From Reyranella sp. (GTDB lineage Bacteria > Pseudomonadota > Alphaproteobacteria > Reyranellales > Reyranellaceae), in the NCBI RefSeq assembly GCF_017305915.1, contig NZ_JAFKJN010000011.1, forward strand, positions 178,254 through 242,253: DNA of 64,000 nt. The letters are read 5' to 3'. The notes beneath the pieces were generated by a model, which did not search any database, was not told where the DNA came from, and worked only from the letters and a program-made list of their open reading frames with translations. Position numbers and translations under genes: made by a program. Positions within the stretch are counted from its first letter, which is position 1. Each line of letters starts with the position of its first letter. Positions 10,591-20,893 of the stretch are shown piece after piece.

Positions 10591-11073
10591 ATGAACATGC
10601 AGACCGACAAGACCAGCATGGCGACGCCGACGGCGACGTCGGTGGATATCAGGCGGATCCTGCAGATGATCCCGCACCGCTATCCCATGCTGATGGTCGA
10701 CAAGGTCACCGAGATGGTGCTGAACGAGAGCGCCCTCGGCATCAAGAACGTCAGCATCAACGAGCCGTTCTTCCAGGGCCATTTCCCGTCCGAGCCGGTG
10801 ATGCCGGGCGTGCTGATCGTCGAGGCGATGGCGCAGACCGCCGCCGTGCTGGTGGTCGCGACCTTCGGCGCCGAGTCAGAGGGTAAGCTGGTCTATTTCA
10901 TGTCGATCGACGGCGTGCGCTTCCGCCGCCCGGTGATGCCGGGCGACCGGCTCGAGTTGCACGTGAAGAAGGTGCAGAGCCGCGGCAATGTCTGGCGCTT
11001 CGAGGGCCGGGCGATCGTCGACGGCAAGGTGGCGGCCGAGGCGACCTTCGCCGCCATGATCCGCGACAAGTAG
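10591..11073 (+). CDS. fabZ: 3-hydroxyacyl-[acyl-carrier-protein] dehydratase FabZ
   Basis: 160 residues with a hot-dog fold. The active-site His is in [11 protein letters not shown] and the catalytic Glu in [12 protein letters not shown]; the hallmark [14 protein letters not shown] lies between them. FabZ dehydrates 3-hydroxyacyl-ACP in fatty-acid elongation. It begins 17 nt after bamA. In most proteobacteria lpxD sits before and lpxA after this gene; neither is here. GGAGA is 10 nt before the start; a Met at 10618 is an alternative. Confidence 0.96.
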   Translation: MNMQTDKTSMATPTATSVDIRRILQMIPHRYPMLMVDKVTEMVLNESALGIKNVSINEPFFQGHFPSEPVMPGVLIVEAMAQTAAVLVVATFGAESEGKLVYFMSIDGVRFRRPVMPGDRLELHVKKVQSRGNVWRFEGRAIVDGKVAAEATFAAMIRDK

Positions 11074-11082
11074 GAGGGGAAG

Positions 11083-11490
<408 letters not shown>

Positions 11491-11499
11491 CACGAAGAG

Positions 11500-12285
11500 C
11501 TAGCCCTGGCGCTTCTCCATCGCGGCCAGGGCCCGGGAGATCGCGTCGGGCGCCACGGCGTTCTCGCCCTTGTATGGCGAGTCCATGATGAACACGAAGC
11601 CGACGAAAGCGCCGAGAACCGCGAGCTGGGCGGCGAGCACGGCCGAGCGGAACGGCGTTCGCGGGATCGCGCTGCTGACCAGCAGCAGCATCAGCACGCT
11701 GAACAGGATCACGATCCAGTAGATCCCCGGCAGGCCGACCGCCACGCTGTCGAGCCGCGCGTCGCGCGACTGGGCGATCGCGTCGAGCGACTTCAGCATC
11801 TCTGCGAAGATCAGCGCCTGCCGGCCTGCGGCCGGGTTGAGCGCCAGCACCGCGCGCGATACCGAGGTGAAGGCGAGGCGGGCCCTCTCGCTGCCTTGAC
11901 CCTGCCGCAGCATCGTCGGCCATTCGTCCCTGACGATCGACTGGGCGTAGGCGCGCAGTAACGGCCGGGCGGCCCGGGCGTCCGCATCGTCGAACCGCGC
12001 CAGTAGGCGGTCGAGCTGGCTGATCTGCGACGCCTCGGTCGTGATGTTCGAATCGACTTGGCGGAAATTACGCTCCGCCTCGATCAGTGTGAAGGTCAGC
12101 ACCAGCGCCGTCATGGTGAAGAGCGGCGCCTGCATGCGGATGACGAACTCGAATCCCGGCTCGGTCGGAGCGAGGAACGGCACGCGCTGGACCAGCCGCG
12201 GCAGCTGGGTGACGGCCAACGCAAGCAGGCCGGCCGCCAGCGCGACCAGCAGCAGTTCGGGCAGCCTGTATAACCAGTCGGTCAT
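11500..12285 (-). CDS. DUF4239 (bestrophin-like) membrane protein
   Basis: 261 residues with two hydrophobic helices at the N-terminus (about 8-30 and 55-75) and two near the C-terminus (about 185-235). The central cytosolic stretch, including AERNFRQVDSNITTEASQIS and LRAYAQSIVRDEWPTM, matches DUF4239, a bestrophin-like domain of unproven function. It runs convergent to gloA with a 9-nt gap and looks transcribed alone. Confidence 0.75.
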   Translation of the reverse strand: MTDWLYRLPELLLVALAAGLLALAVTQLPRLVQRVPFLAPTEPGFEFVIRMQAPLFTMTALVLTFTLIEAERNFRQVDSNITTEASQISQLDRLLARFDDADARAARPLLRAYAQSIVRDEWPTMLRQGQGSERARLAFTSVSRAVLALNPAAGRQALIFAEMLKSLDAIAQSRDARLDSVAVGLPGIYWIVILFSVLMLLLVSSAIPRTPFRSAVLAAQLAVLGAFVGFVFIMDSPYKGENAVAPDAISRALAAMEKRQG

Positions 12286-12385
12286 CGTGGTGCCGCCATC
12301 CCGTTCATCGTGCTAACCGTTGCGTCACGGCGATGGGCGCGCGAGATTGCCGGAGCGCTTGGTGTTGCTGACGAACAGGCAAAGA

Positions 12386-12901
12386 ATGAGATTGTTGATC
12401 CCATTTCGATTTCTGATTTCCCCGCTCTCCATCGCAGCGATCAACCTTCTCATCCTGTGGCCCCTGGTGCTGTCGGTCGTCGACTTGATCGAGAGCATCA
12501 GGATACATCGCGACTTTAACGAAGCGGTCGACACCGTGTCGACCATCGCCATTGTCTTGATCGGCTGGGGCGTGGCGCTCGAGGAGCGCAACGTACTGCG
12601 CGGAGTGTTCAAGATGGCGGGGCGCCCTGACGAGCGATGGCAACACGGGATCGACGAGGCCTGCCACCGCTCGGGCGTGGGGGTGCTGATCCTCGGCCTG
12701 TTCGCCGAGGTCTGTTCCGAGTTGATTCACCTGCCGAATCGCATCATCGATACGGCTGGGCGTGAATATCCGCTGCTCGCCGTAGGGACCGTCTTGCTGT
12801 CGCTGGGCGGGTTGATCCTGGTGCGGCTCATCATCCAGCTGATCGGCTCGCTCGGGGTGCGGCGGGACAACCCCCGCATCTCACCGGAGGAGAGCCACTA
12901 G
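12386..12901 (+). CDS. Hypothetical membrane protein
   Basis: 171 residues from the ATG at 12386, with hydrophobic segments near 8-30, 48-65, 95-112 and 135-160. I recognise no family. The C-terminus is short and polar. The frame extends upstream to a TTG at 12320, but those residues are polar and unlike a leader, so the ATG is preferred; its ribosome site is weak. It is transcribed away from the DUF4239 gene, roughly 100 nt between starts. Confidence 0.6.
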   Translation: MRLLIPFRFLISPLSIAAINLLILWPLVLSVVDLIESIRIHRDFNEAVDTVSTIAIVLIGWGVALEERNVLRGVFKMAGRPDERWQHGIDEACHRSGVGVLILGLFAEVCSELIHLPNRIIDTAGREYPLLAVGTVLLSLGGLILVRLIIQLIGSLGVRRDNPRISPEESH

Positions 12902-12950
12902 AGCAACAACGATCACTCATGCGCTCGGTTCCATCTGGCCGGAAATCGCT

Positions 12951-13154
12951 CTAGCGGAAGATCCATTCCCCGACGGCGAACGCAACTGCCGCCGCCGCGA
13001 TGCCGATCACAACGAGGCGAGCCCGCAGGTTCCGCAGGCGCGTATTGTCGTTGGCGGCGCGCCCCAGGCGCACGACCCGCGGCGGCAATGGCCGCGGTCC
13101 TTGCGCGGCTGCCCAGGGCAGCGCGCGTCGGGAGCCGTGCGAGGAGCGCGCCAC
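12951..13154 (-). CDS. Small single-pass membrane protein
   Basis: 67 residues starting with GTG 4 nt beyond the gltA stop and ending in a single hydrophobic helix (LVVIGIAAAAVAFAVGEWIF). The AANDNTR stretch before the helix resembles that seen in many short alphaproteobacterial proteins. No function is recognised. Reading through from gltA would express it. The first 25 residues, rich in Arg/Pro, may not be real; a later start is possible. Confidence 0.45.
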   Translation of the reverse strand: MARSSHGSRRALPWAAAQGPRPLPPRVVRLGRAANDNTRLRNLRARLVVIGIAAAAVAFAVGEWIFR

Positions 13155-13158
13155 GGCG

Positions 13159-14457
13159 CTAGCCCCGAAGGTGCAGCGGCTTGTAGGGGCGCTCGGTCTG
13201 GCCGGCGTAGAGCTGGCGCGGACGGCCGATCTTCGAGTCCGGATCCTCGAGCATCTCGTTCCACTGCGAGATCCAGCCGACGGTGCGGGCCACGGCGAAC
13301 AGCACGGTGAACATCGAGGTCGGGATGCCGATCGCGCGGAAGATGATGCCCGAGTAGAAGTCGACGTTCGGGTACAGCTTCTTGCTGACGAAGTAGTCGT
13401 CCTTGAGCGCGATCTGCTCCATCTCCATCGCCAGCTCGAGCAGCGGGTCGTGGTTGATGCCGAGCGCGGTCAGGACCTCGTGGCAGGTCTGGCGCATCAC
13501 CTTGGCGCGCGGATCGTAGTTCTTGTAGACGCGATGGCCGAAGCCCATCAGGCGGGTGTGGTCCTGCTTGTCCTTCACGCGGCTCAGGAAGCCCGGGATG
13601 TTCTGCTTGCCGCCGATCTCGTGCAGCATGTTGATCACGGCCTCGTTGGCGCCGCCGTGGCTGGGGCCCCACAGCGAGGCGATGCCGGCGGCGATGCAGG
13701 CGAACGGGTTGGCGCCCGAGGAGCCGGCGAGACGGACCGTCGAGGTGGAGGCGTTCTGCTCGTGGTCGGCGTGCAGCATCAGGATGCGGTCGACCGCCTT
13801 CTCGAGCACCGGGCTGACCTCGTATTCCTCGGCCGGGACCGAGAACATCATGTTGAGGAAATTGCCGGCGTAGGAGAGGTTGTTGCGCGGGTACACGAAC
13901 GGCTGGCCGACCGAGTACTTGTAGGCCATCGCCGCGATCGTCGGCATCTTGGCGATCAGCCGGTACGACGCGACCATGCGCTGGTACGGATCGTTGATGT
14001 CGAGCGAGTCGTGATAGAAGGCCGACAGCGCGCCGACCACGCCGCAGCACACCGCCATCGGATGGGCGTCGCGGCGGAAGCCGCGATAGAAGGTGCTGAG
14101 CTGCTCGTGCAGCATGGTGTGCATGGTGATGTCGTGGACGAACTTGTCCTTCTGCGCCTTGGTCGGCAGCTCGCCGTTCATCAGCAGGTAGCTGACTTCC
14201 ATGTGGTCGCTCTGCTCGGCCAGCTCGGCGATGTTGTAGCCGCGGTAGAGCAGCACGCCTTCGTCGCCGTCGATATAGGTGATCTTCGAGCCGCACGAGC
14301 CGGTCGAGGTGAAACCCGGGTCGTAGGTGAACATGCCCGATTCGCCATACATCTTGCGGATGTCGACCAGGCGCGGGCCGATGGTGCCGTGGATGATCGG
14401 GAAGTCGTAGGATTTACCGGTTTCATTGTCGGTCAGCGTGGCAGTCGACTTGGCCAT
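13159..14457 (-). CDS. gltA: Citrate synthase (type II)
   Basis: 432 residues, the length of the hexameric NADH-sensitive type. Active-site His occurs in [11 protein letters not shown], the second in [15 protein letters not shown], and the catalytic Asp region in [13 protein letters not shown]. The N-terminal extension with [20 protein letters not shown] is typical. It condenses acetyl-CoA and oxaloacetate, the entry to the TCA cycle. It is transcribed away from nothing close: 84 nt separate its start from the EamA stop upstream. Confidence 0.97.
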   Translation of the reverse strand: MAKSTATLTDNETGKSYDFPIIHGTIGPRLVDIRKMYGESGMFTYDPGFTSTGSCGSKITYIDGDEGVLLYRGYNIAELAEQSDHMEVSYLLMNGELPTKAQKDKFVHDITMHTMLHEQLSTFYRGFRRDAHPMAVCCGVVGALSAFYHDSLDINDPYQRMVASYRLIAKMPTIAAMAYKYSVGQPFVYPRNNLSYAGNFLNMMFSVPAEEYEVSPVLEKAVDRILMLHADHEQNASTSTVRLAGSSGANPFACIAAGIASLWGPSHGGANEAVINMLHEIGGKQNIPGFLSRVKDKQDHTRLMGFGHRVYKNYDPRAKVMRQTCHEVLTALGINHDPLLELAMEMEQIALKDDYFVSKKLYPNVDFYSGIIFRAIGIPTSMFTVLFAVARTVGWISQWNEMLEDPDSKIGRPRQLYAGQTERPYKPLHLRG

Positions 14458-14541
14458 GGCAGCACTCTTTCGGCTCGATTTGACGGGTTCGTCGGCACCC
14501 TAACAAGCCGGTCGAAAAGGCGCAATTGTGCGGGCCGGCCG

Positions 14542-15423
14542 CTATTTCGCGGGATGCAGGAGGCGACCCATGCGGCCGTCGATCACCGCCAGGCCGAGCC
14601 CGATCACGGCCATGCCAGCGAAGTGCCGGGGCTCCAGCCGCTCCTGCAGAAAGAGCGAACCCAGCACGATGGATGTGACCGGTATCAGGAAAGTGACGAG
14701 CAGCAGATTGGTCGCCCCGGCCGCCGCGAGGATGCGGAAGTAGAGGACATAGCCCAGCGCCGTCGACAGCAGTGCGAGGCCGGCGAGGGCGGCCCAGGTT
14801 TCCGATGGCGGCAACGGCAGAGTCCAGGGCTGGTCGACCGCCAGCATGATCGGGAGAATCAACACACTGCTCGTGGTCACCTGTCCTGCCGCGGCATCGA
14901 GGGGCGCCACGCCCATCGCCCGGAAGCGGCGGCCGTAGATGCCCGCGAAGGCATAGGACAGTGCGGCGCCGAGGCAGGCGAGCTCACCCCACAGGCTGCC
15001 GCTCGGCTGGGCAAGAGCCGCCGGCCCGATCAGCACGGCGACGCCGGCGACACCCATCAGCAACGCGCCAACCTTGGCGCCAGTCATCTTTTCGTCATCG
15101 GTGAGGGCGTGCGCGACCACGATCGTGAACAGCGGCGTCGTCGCATTGAGGATCGAGGCTAGCCCGGAAGCGATATGGGTCTGGCCCCAGAAGATCAATG
15201 CGAAGGGCACGACGTTGTTCAGCGCTCCCATGGCGAAGAAAGCGCGCCAGGGCGCGTCGCGCCGCAGCGGATTCACGAGATTGAGCGCGAGTGCGGCTAG
15301 CGCCACGCGGCCGAACACGACGGTCAGCGGGGGAAGTGTCTCGATCGCCACCTTGGCGAAGAAGAACGAGCCGCCCCACAGCACGGACAGCGACAGCAAC
15401 CAGATCCAGACGCGCCAGCTCAT
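14542..15423 (-). CDS. EamA/DMT-family transporter
   Basis: 293 residues with ten predicted hydrophobic helices in two EamA halves; the first opens WLLSLSVLWGGSFFFAKVA and the second follows ALSYAFAGIYGRRF. Members export metabolites or amino acids across the inner membrane; the substrate cannot be told from sequence. It lies between gltX and gltA on the same strand, 34 nt after gltX, so the three may share transcripts. Confidence 0.88.
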   Translation of the reverse strand: MSWRVWIWLLSLSVLWGGSFFFAKVAIETLPPLTVVFGRVALAALALNLVNPLRRDAPWRAFFAMGALNNVVPFALIFWGQTHIASGLASILNATTPLFTIVVAHALTDDEKMTGAKVGALLMGVAGVAVLIGPAALAQPSGSLWGELACLGAALSYAFAGIYGRRFRAMGVAPLDAAAGQVTTSSVLILPIMLAVDQPWTLPLPPSETWAALAGLALLSTALGYVLYFRILAAAGATNLLLVTFLIPVTSIVLGSLFLQERLEPRHFAGMAVIGLGLAVIDGRMGRLLHPAK

Positions 15424-15457
15424 GGCGCGATGGATGCCGCATTCAGGCGGTGCCGGT

Positions 15458-16873
15458 CTATCCGGCGGCCGCCAGCAATCTCTGCTTGGTCTCCGAGGGC
15501 CCGAGCACCGACAGCACCTCGAAGATGCCAGGCGACACGGTCGAGCCGCTGAGCGCCACGCGCAGCGGCTGCGCCACCTGGCCGAGTTTCACGCCCTCAG
15601 CCTCGGCGAAGCGGCGGACGGCGCCTTCCATCGCCTGCTCGCTCCAGTCGTTCTCGCCGTCGAGCGCCGTGGCGAGCTTGCCGAGCAGGCCCTTGGCGTC
15701 GACCGTGAGTTGGGCGCGAGCCTTGTCGTCGGCGATCGCGGGCGCGCCGTCGCGTGCGTAGAAGACGAGGTTGTCGGCCAGCTCAGCGAGGGTGCGCGAG
15801 CGCTGCTTGACGCCGTTCATGCCCTGCGAGAGGCGCCTGAGGCCGACCGCGTCGACCTTGCCGCCGATCTTGGCCTCGATGCGCGGCAGCACCAGCGGCA
15901 GCAGCTCGGCGTCCGCCATCTCGCGCATGTAATGGGCGTTGAGGTTGGTGAGCTTCACCATGTCGAAGCGCGAGGCGGCGCGGCCGACTGCCGGCAGGTC
16001 GAACCATTCGATTGCCTGCTCGGTCGAGATGATCTCGTCGTCGCCATGGCCCCAGCCCAGCCGCAGCAGGTAGTTGCGCAACGCTGCCGGCAGGAAGCCC
16101 ATGTTGCGGTAGGCGTCGACGCCCAGCGCGCCGTGACGCTTGCTGAGCTTGGCCCCGTCGGCGCCGTGGATCAGCGGGATGTGGGCATAGACTGGCTCGG
16201 GCCAGCCCATCGCCTTGATGATCTGCAACTGGCGGAAGGCGTTGTTGAGATGGTCGTCGCCGCGGATCACGTGGGTGACGCCCATGTCGTGGTCGTCGAC
16301 AACCACCGCCAGCATATAGGTCGGCGTGCCGTCGGCGCGCAGCAGGATCATGTCGTCGAGCTGGGCGTTCTCGACCGTGACCTCGCCCTGCACCGCATCC
16401 TGGATCACCGTCTTGCCGCTCTGCGGCGCCTTCAGGCGGATCACCGGGGCGACGCCGGCCGGCGCCTCCGCAGGGCTGCGGTCGCGCCAGCGGCCGTCGT
16501 AGCGCATCGGCACGCCGGCCTTCTTCTGGGCCGCCCGCATCTCGTCGAGCTCCTGGGGCGAGGCGTAGCAGTGGTAGGCCTTGCCCTCGGCCAGCATCTG
16601 CTTGGCGACCTCGGCGTGACGCGCGGCGCGCTCGAACTGGTAGGTGACCTCGCCGTCCCAATCGAGGCCGAGCCACGACAGGCCATCGAGGATCGCCTCG
16701 ATCGCGGGCTGGGTGGAGCGGGCGCGGTCGGTGTCCTCGATGCGCAACAGGTACTTGCCGCCATGGTGCTTGGCGAACAGCCAGTTGAAGAGCGCGGTGC
16801 GGGCGCCGCCGATATGGAGATAGCCGGTCGGCGAGGGGGCGAAGCGTGTGACGACGGTCATGTTTTGCCGCAT
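15458..16873 (-). CDS. gltX: Glutamate--tRNA ligase
   Basis: 471 residues. The class I HIGH motif is at residues 20-23 within [20 protein letters not shown] and the KMSKS equivalent is [10 protein letters not shown]. The remaining domains cover the tRNA acceptor and anticodon. It charges tRNA-Glu in the cytosol and in alphaproteobacteria usually also tRNA-Gln, which GatCAB then amidates. Two starts are possible (16873 and the ATG four codons later at 16861, giving MTVVTRF); neither has a strong ribosome site. Confidence 0.96.
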   Translation of the reverse strand: MRQNMTVVTRFAPSPTGYLHIGGARTALFNWLFAKHHGGKYLLRIEDTDRARSTQPAIEAILDGLSWLGLDWDGEVTYQFERAARHAEVAKQMLAEGKAYHCYASPQELDEMRAAQKKAGVPMRYDGRWRDRSPAEAPAGVAPVIRLKAPQSGKTVIQDAVQGEVTVENAQLDDMILLRADGTPTYMLAVVVDDHDMGVTHVIRGDDHLNNAFRQLQIIKAMGWPEPVYAHIPLIHGADGAKLSKRHGALGVDAYRNMGFLPAALRNYLLRLGWGHGDDEIISTEQAIEWFDLPAVGRAASRFDMVKLTNLNAHYMREMADAELLPLVLPRIEAKIGGKVDAVGLRRLSQGMNGVKQRSRTLAELADNLVFYARDGAPAIADDKARAQLTVDAKGLLGKLATALDGENDWSEQAMEGAVRRFAEAEGVKLGQVAQPLRVALSGSTVSPGIFEVLSVLGPSETKQRLLAAAG

Positions 16874-16933
16874 TTGGGCCTAAAAAGCGCGCCGTAGGTA
16901 GGGGAGCGTCGCTGACCTGTCAAACGAGGGGAG

Positions 16934-19060
16934 ATGACGGGAACACGCGCCTGGATCCTGCAACAACTCGACGCCGAGCGCGGTCGCTGGCTGCTGTGGT
17001 TGCCGGTCGCGATGGGCCTTGGGATCGCGGTCTATTTCGAGCTGCCGGTCGAGCCGGCGCTGTGGCTCGGGCCGACGGTCGCCGGCGCCGCCATCGTCGC
17101 CGTCATCCTGGCGCCCGCCGGCAGCCAGGCGCGGGCGCTGTGCATCGGCCTGGCCGCGGCGGCGCTGGGCTTCGGGCTGGCGACCTGGCGGACCGCGCAT
17201 CTGGCAGCGCCGACCATCGGCCGGCCGCTGTTCAGCATCAATGTCGAGGGCCGCATCGCCGACATCCAGCGCCTGCCCGAGGGCGTGCGGGTCGTGCTCG
17301 AGGCGGTGCGGCTGAAGGGCGACCACGTGCCGCCGCCGGAGATGATGCCGCAGCGAGTCCGGGTATCGCTCGGCAAGGGCGCGCCGAAAATCGGCGTCGG
17401 CGACCGCCTGCTGGTGCTGGCCAACCTCTCGCCGCCGTCGGGGCCGGCGACGCCCGGTGCCTTCGATTTCCAACGGGTCGCCTGGTACCAGCAGCTCGGG
17501 GCCGTGGGCTACGCGCTGGCACCGGCGGTCGTGATCGAGCACGGCAAGCCTTCGGGGTTGGTGAGAGCTATCGACGGCCTGCGGGCCGACATCACCGAGC
17601 GCATCCTGAAGGCGCTGCCCGGCCCCGAAGGCGGCGTGGTCGCGGCCCTGCTCACCGGCGAGCAGACCGCGGTCGACAAGGACATCAACCAGGCGATGCG
17701 CGATTCGGGCCTGGCGCACATCCTGTCGATCTCGGGCCTGCACATCGTGTTCATCGTCGGCCTGGTGATGGGCTTGATCCGCTACGGCGTCGCTCTGGTG
17801 CCGCCGCTGGCGCTGCGGGTCGACGCCAAAAAGATCGCCGCCGTCGTCGCCCTCGCGGCGGCGCTGTTCTACACCGCGCTGGCCGGCGCGCCGGTGCCGG
17901 CGCAGCGCGCCTGCGCCATGGCGGCCTTCGCCCTGCTGGCGGTGCTGCTCGACCGCACGGCGCTGTCGCTGCGCCTGGTGGCATGGTCGGCGATCGTCGT
18001 GCTGGTGGCGGCGCCCGAGTCGCTGACCGGCGCCTCGTTCCAGATGTCGTTCGCGGCGGTGGTCGCGTTGATCGCCGCCTGGGAGATGGGCGCGGGCTGG
18101 CGGCGGCGCCAGCACGATCGCGCCGAGCGCCAACGACATCGCTGGCTGCGCCGGCTGGTGGCGGGATTCGGGGCGAGCCTCGCGACGACGCTGATCGCCT
18201 CGGTAGCGACCGGCGCCTTCGCCGCCTACCATTTCAATCGGCTATCGCTGCTCGGCGTGGTCGCCAACCTGCTGGGCGTGCCGCTGACCGGCTTCTGGAT
18301 CATGCCGTGGGGTCTGCTGGCGATGCTGCTGATGCCGTTCGGGCTGGAGCGCGTCGCCCTGGTGCCGATGGGCTGGGGCGTCGACGGGCTGAACGCCATC
18401 GCCTTCCATGTCGCCGCCTGGCCGCAGGCCGCGACGCTGGTGCCGTCGCTGCCCGGCGCCAGCCTGTGGCTGATGACGCTGGGCGGCTTGTGGTTCTGCC
18501 TGTGGCGGCGACGTTGGCGATTTGCCGGCCTGCCGCTCGTCGCCGTCGCGCTGATGCTGGGGCCCGGCCGGCCGCCCGACCTGCTGATGAGCGAGGACGG
18601 CCGCGTGCTCGGCCTGCGCGACAAGGGCGTGGTGCATGTCGCCTCGGCGCGCCTCGACCGCTTCGTCACCGACACCTGGGCGCGGCGCAGCGGCCAGGAC
18701 GGCGCCAAGAAATGGCTGGCGAGCGCCGATGAGCAGGCGCTGGGCCTCGGCTGCCAGACCGGGCTGTGCCGCTGGCGCAAGGGGCCGTGGCGGGTCGCGC
18801 TGGTCAGCGACGACCGGCGTCTCGCGGAAGCTTGCGGCAGCGCCGACATCGTGCTCTCGACCGTCGATGCCCAGGGCAAATGCCGCGGCCCGCGCCTGGT
18901 CATCGACCGCCGCGACGCCTGGCGCGACGGCGCGCAGGCGCTGTGGCTGGACGAATCGGGCGTGCGGCGCGAGACCACCAACGCCGCGCGCGGCGACCGG
19001 CCGTGGGTGCCGAACAGCTCCTCGCGTCAGTCGGCGCCGGTCAAGGCGCCGGGCGCTTGA
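16934..19060 (+). CDS. comEC: ComEC/Rec2-family DNA uptake channel
   Basis: 708 residues with many hydrophobic helices: an N-terminal DUF4131 region (about 20-190) and the Competence domain with the hallmark GLAHILSISGLHIVFIVGL. The C-terminal ~170 residues lack a recognisable metallo-beta-lactamase domain, as in many alphaproteobacteria. ComEC carries single-stranded DNA across the inner membrane during transformation. It diverges from gltX, its usual neighbour; the ribosome site is GAGGGGAG 4 nt before the ATG. Confidence 0.9.
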   Translation: MTGTRAWILQQLDAERGRWLLWLPVAMGLGIAVYFELPVEPALWLGPTVAGAAIVAVILAPAGSQARALCIGLAAAALGFGLATWRTAHLAAPTIGRPLFSINVEGRIADIQRLPEGVRVVLEAVRLKGDHVPPPEMMPQRVRVSLGKGAPKIGVGDRLLVLANLSPPSGPATPGAFDFQRVAWYQQLGAVGYALAPAVVIEHGKPSGLVRAIDGLRADITERILKALPGPEGGVVAALLTGEQTAVDKDINQAMRDSGLAHILSISGLHIVFIVGLVMGLIRYGVALVPPLALRVDAKKIAAVVALAAALFYTALAGAPVPAQRACAMAAFALLAVLLDRTALSLRLVAWSAIVVLVAAPESLTGASFQMSFAAVVALIAAWEMGAGWRRRQHDRAERQRHRWLRRLVAGFGASLATTLIASVATGAFAAYHFNRLSLLGVVANLLGVPLTGFWIMPWGLLAMLLMPFGLERVALVPMGWGVDGLNAIAFHVAAWPQAATLVPSLPGASLWLMTLGGLWFCLWRRRWRFAGLPLVAVALMLGPGRPPDLLMSEDGRVLGLRDKGVVHVASARLDRFVTDTWARRSGQDGAKKWLASADEQALGLGCQTGLCRWRKGPWRVALVSDDRRLAEACGSADIVLSTVDAQGKCRGPRLVIDRRDAWRDGAQALWLDESGVRRETTNAARGDRPWVPNSSSRQSAPVKAPGA

Positions 19061-19816
19061 TCAGCCCTTCTTCCTGATGAGCTGCGGATACATCACCTGG
19101 TCGCCGTGGGTGGCCATGTAGGCCATCTCCTCCTCGGTGACGTCCTCCGCCGTCTTGCCGTTGGCGGCGCACAGCATCTCGACGATGATGTTGCGCTTGA
19201 TCTCGCTCACCAGCACGCAGGTGCGGTGATAGGCCTCCGACACGGAGCGGCCGAGCACGGTGAAGCCGTGCCGCTTCATGATGATGCAGTTGGTGTCCTG
19301 GATGAAGGTCTTGATCGGGCCGACATCGTCCTCGACGTTGACGCTGGCCGGCAGGTAGTGGGCCGGCTTCTGCATCAGGTAGCCGTAGGTCAGGCTGAAC
19401 GAACGGATCTTGTCGTAGCCTGCCGCCATGAAGGCGATCATCTCGTCGTGATGCAGATGGATCACCGAGTTGATGTCGGGCCGCAGCCGCAGGATCTCGC
19501 GGTTCATCTGATGGCCGACGGTGGTCGCGCGCTCGCCGGCGAGGATGCGGCCGTACGGGATGTCGGTGATGACCAGATCGCCGTCCTCGACCTCCTCGAG
19601 GCTGATGCCCTGCGGCTTGGCGTAGCACACGCCGTCGAGATGGTTGGGATGCGGCACGCGGATCACCATGCCGCCGACGCTCGAATTCACCAGCCCACGA
19701 TTGGCGATGCGATGGGCGTAGGTGACGTAGTCCTTCACCACCTTGGGATCGAACGAGACGGCCGGATCGGGCGTCAGCTCGTTGACGCGATAGGTCGGGG
19801 TCGGGCTGCCATCCAT
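19061..19816 (-). CDS. Class II aldolase/adducin-family protein
   Basis: 251 residues of the AraD/FucA type. GLVNSSVGGMVIRV forms the phosphate-binding segment, HLHHDEMIAFM gives the zinc ligands and MKRHGFTVLG the late conserved His. Such enzymes cleave or decarboxylate hydroxy-acid or sugar-phosphate substrates; the substrate is unknown. GGAG sits 8 nt before the start, 13 nt after the Bug receptor stop, so both are one unit: uptake of a carboxylate and its cleavage is a reasonable inference. It ends one base beyond comEC. Confidence 0.85.
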   Translation of the reverse strand: MDGSPTPTYRVNELTPDPAVSFDPKVVKDYVTYAHRIANRGLVNSSVGGMVIRVPHPNHLDGVCYAKPQGISLEEVEDGDLVITDIPYGRILAGERATTVGHQMNREILRLRPDINSVIHLHHDEMIAFMAAGYDKIRSFSLTYGYLMQKPAHYLPASVNVEDDVGPIKTFIQDTNCIIMKRHGFTVLGRSVSEAYHRTCVLVSEIKRNIIVEMLCAANGKTAEDVTEEEMAYMATHGDQVMYPQLIRKKG

Positions 19817-19829
19817 GGTGCGTCTCCTG

Positions 19830-20801
19830 TTATTCGGGCTTGAGGCCGAGGCGGTCGGCCAGCGCCTTCCAGCGCGCGGTGTCGGTGGCCATGATGCTGG
19901 CGAATTGCTGCGGCGTCGACATCACCGGCTCGACATCGAGCGCGCGCATCTTGGCGCGACCGGGATCGGCGAGGAAGCCTTGTGCCAGGATCTTCTGGAT
20001 GCGCTCGGCGATCTCCGGCGGCAGGCCGGCCGGCGCCACGACGCCGTACCAGAACACGTCCTCGAAGTTCGTCACGCCCTGGCTGTCGAAGGTCGGCACG
20101 TCGGGCACCGCCGCCGATGGCCGCGTCACCGCGAAGCCGGTCAGCCGCTTCTCGCGGACCAGGCCGGCTGAGCCCGAGGGATTGTCGAGCATCACCGCGA
20201 CCGTGCCGTTCATCAGATCGGGATAGACCTGGGCCGCGCCCTTGTAGGGCGTGTCGATCATCTTGAGGCCGGTCACCAGCTCGAACTGCTGGGTCAGCAG
20301 GTAGCCCAGCGTCGAGGGGCCGAGCGAGGCGCAGGGCACCTTGCCGGGCTGCGCCTTGATGTTGGCGATCAGCGTCGGCAGGTCCTTGGCATTGGCCGAC
20401 GGGCCGCCGATCAGGATGTAGGCGGTGGTGCCGAGTTGCGTGACGGCGGTGAACGATTTCACCGGATCGTAGGGCAGGTCCTTGCGGAACACCGGCGCGG
20501 CGGCGTGGCTCGACGAGGTCGCGATGCCCAGCGTGTAGCCGTCGGGCGCCGCCTTGGCGACGATGTCGCTGCCGATCGTGCCGCCGGCGCCGGGCTTGTT
20601 CTCGACCACGACCGCGACGCCCAGCGCCTCGGAGAGGCGCTGCATCGCGAGGCGCCCGGTCGAATCGGTACCGCCGCCCGGCGGCAGCGCGACGACACAG
20701 CGAATGGGACGGCTGGGCCAGGTATCGGCGCGCACGACCGCGGGCGCCGCCAGCGCCGCAGAGGCGCCGGCAAGAATTGCACGACGAGTGTGTTTGATCA
20801 T
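19830..20801 (-). CDS. Tripartite tricarboxylate transporter substrate-binding protein (Bug family)
   Basis: 323 residues. A twin-arginine-like leader (HTRRAILAGASAALAAPAVV) is followed by the Bug pattern: WPSRPIRCVVALPPGGGTD, VVVENKPGAGGTIGSDIVAK and APDGYTLG. Bug proteins bind organic acids or aromatic compounds in the periplasm for TctAB-type carriers; no carrier gene is in the window. It leads the operon with the class II aldolase. A GTG two codons upstream (20807) is an alternative start. Confidence 0.93.
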   Translation of the reverse strand: MIKHTRRAILAGASAALAAPAVVRADTWPSRPIRCVVALPPGGGTDSTGRLAMQRLSEALGVAVVVENKPGAGGTIGSDIVAKAAPDGYTLGIATSSSHAAAPVFRKDLPYDPVKSFTAVTQLGTTAYILIGGPSANAKDLPTLIANIKAQPGKVPCASLGPSTLGYLLTQQFELVTGLKMIDTPYKGAAQVYPDLMNGTVAVMLDNPSGSAGLVREKRLTGFAVTRPSAAVPDVPTFDSQGVTNFEDVFWYGVVAPAGLPPEIAERIQKILAQGFLADPGRAKMRALDVEPVMSTPQQFASIMATDTARWKALADRLGLKPE

Positions 20802-20823
20802 GGACACGTTTGATCACGTGTCC
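20802..20823 (-). promoter_or_regulatory. Operator-like palindrome abutting the Bug gene start
   Basis: GGACACG at 20802-20808 and CGTGTCC at 20817-20823 form a perfect 7-bp inverted repeat with an 8-nt spacer, directly upstream of the ATG at 20801. The place suits an operator or a hairpin over the ribosome site. No regulator gene lies beside it, so the role is inference. Confidence 0.4.
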
Positions 20824-20835
20824 TGCGATGCTTCA

Positions 20836-20893
20836 ATTAGCGCGGGGACATCCCCGCGCATGAGCGGGGTCATCCCCGCGCATGAGCGCTAAT
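20836..20893 (-). repeat. Repeat-rich hairpin element over the lexA stop
   Basis: Outer inverted arms ATTAGCGC (20836-20843) and GCGCTAAT (20886-20893) enclose two identical 18-bp direct repeats (20849-20866 and 20871-20888), each with CATCCCCGCG. CGCGGGGA pairs with the first repeat. The element covers the lexA stop codon and probably folds as the lexA transcript's 3' hairpin or terminator. Confidence 0.6.

Noticed and set aside
12898..12954. CTAGAGC...GCTCTAG ends and a CCGGAAATCGCTCTAG motif resembling 63844-63859
   Set aside because: The similarity is about 15-20 bp only and the arms are short; not enough to call a repeat family.
13000..15162. 720-codon plus-strand open frame
   Set aside because: Antisense to gltA and the EamA gene with no recognisable motif.
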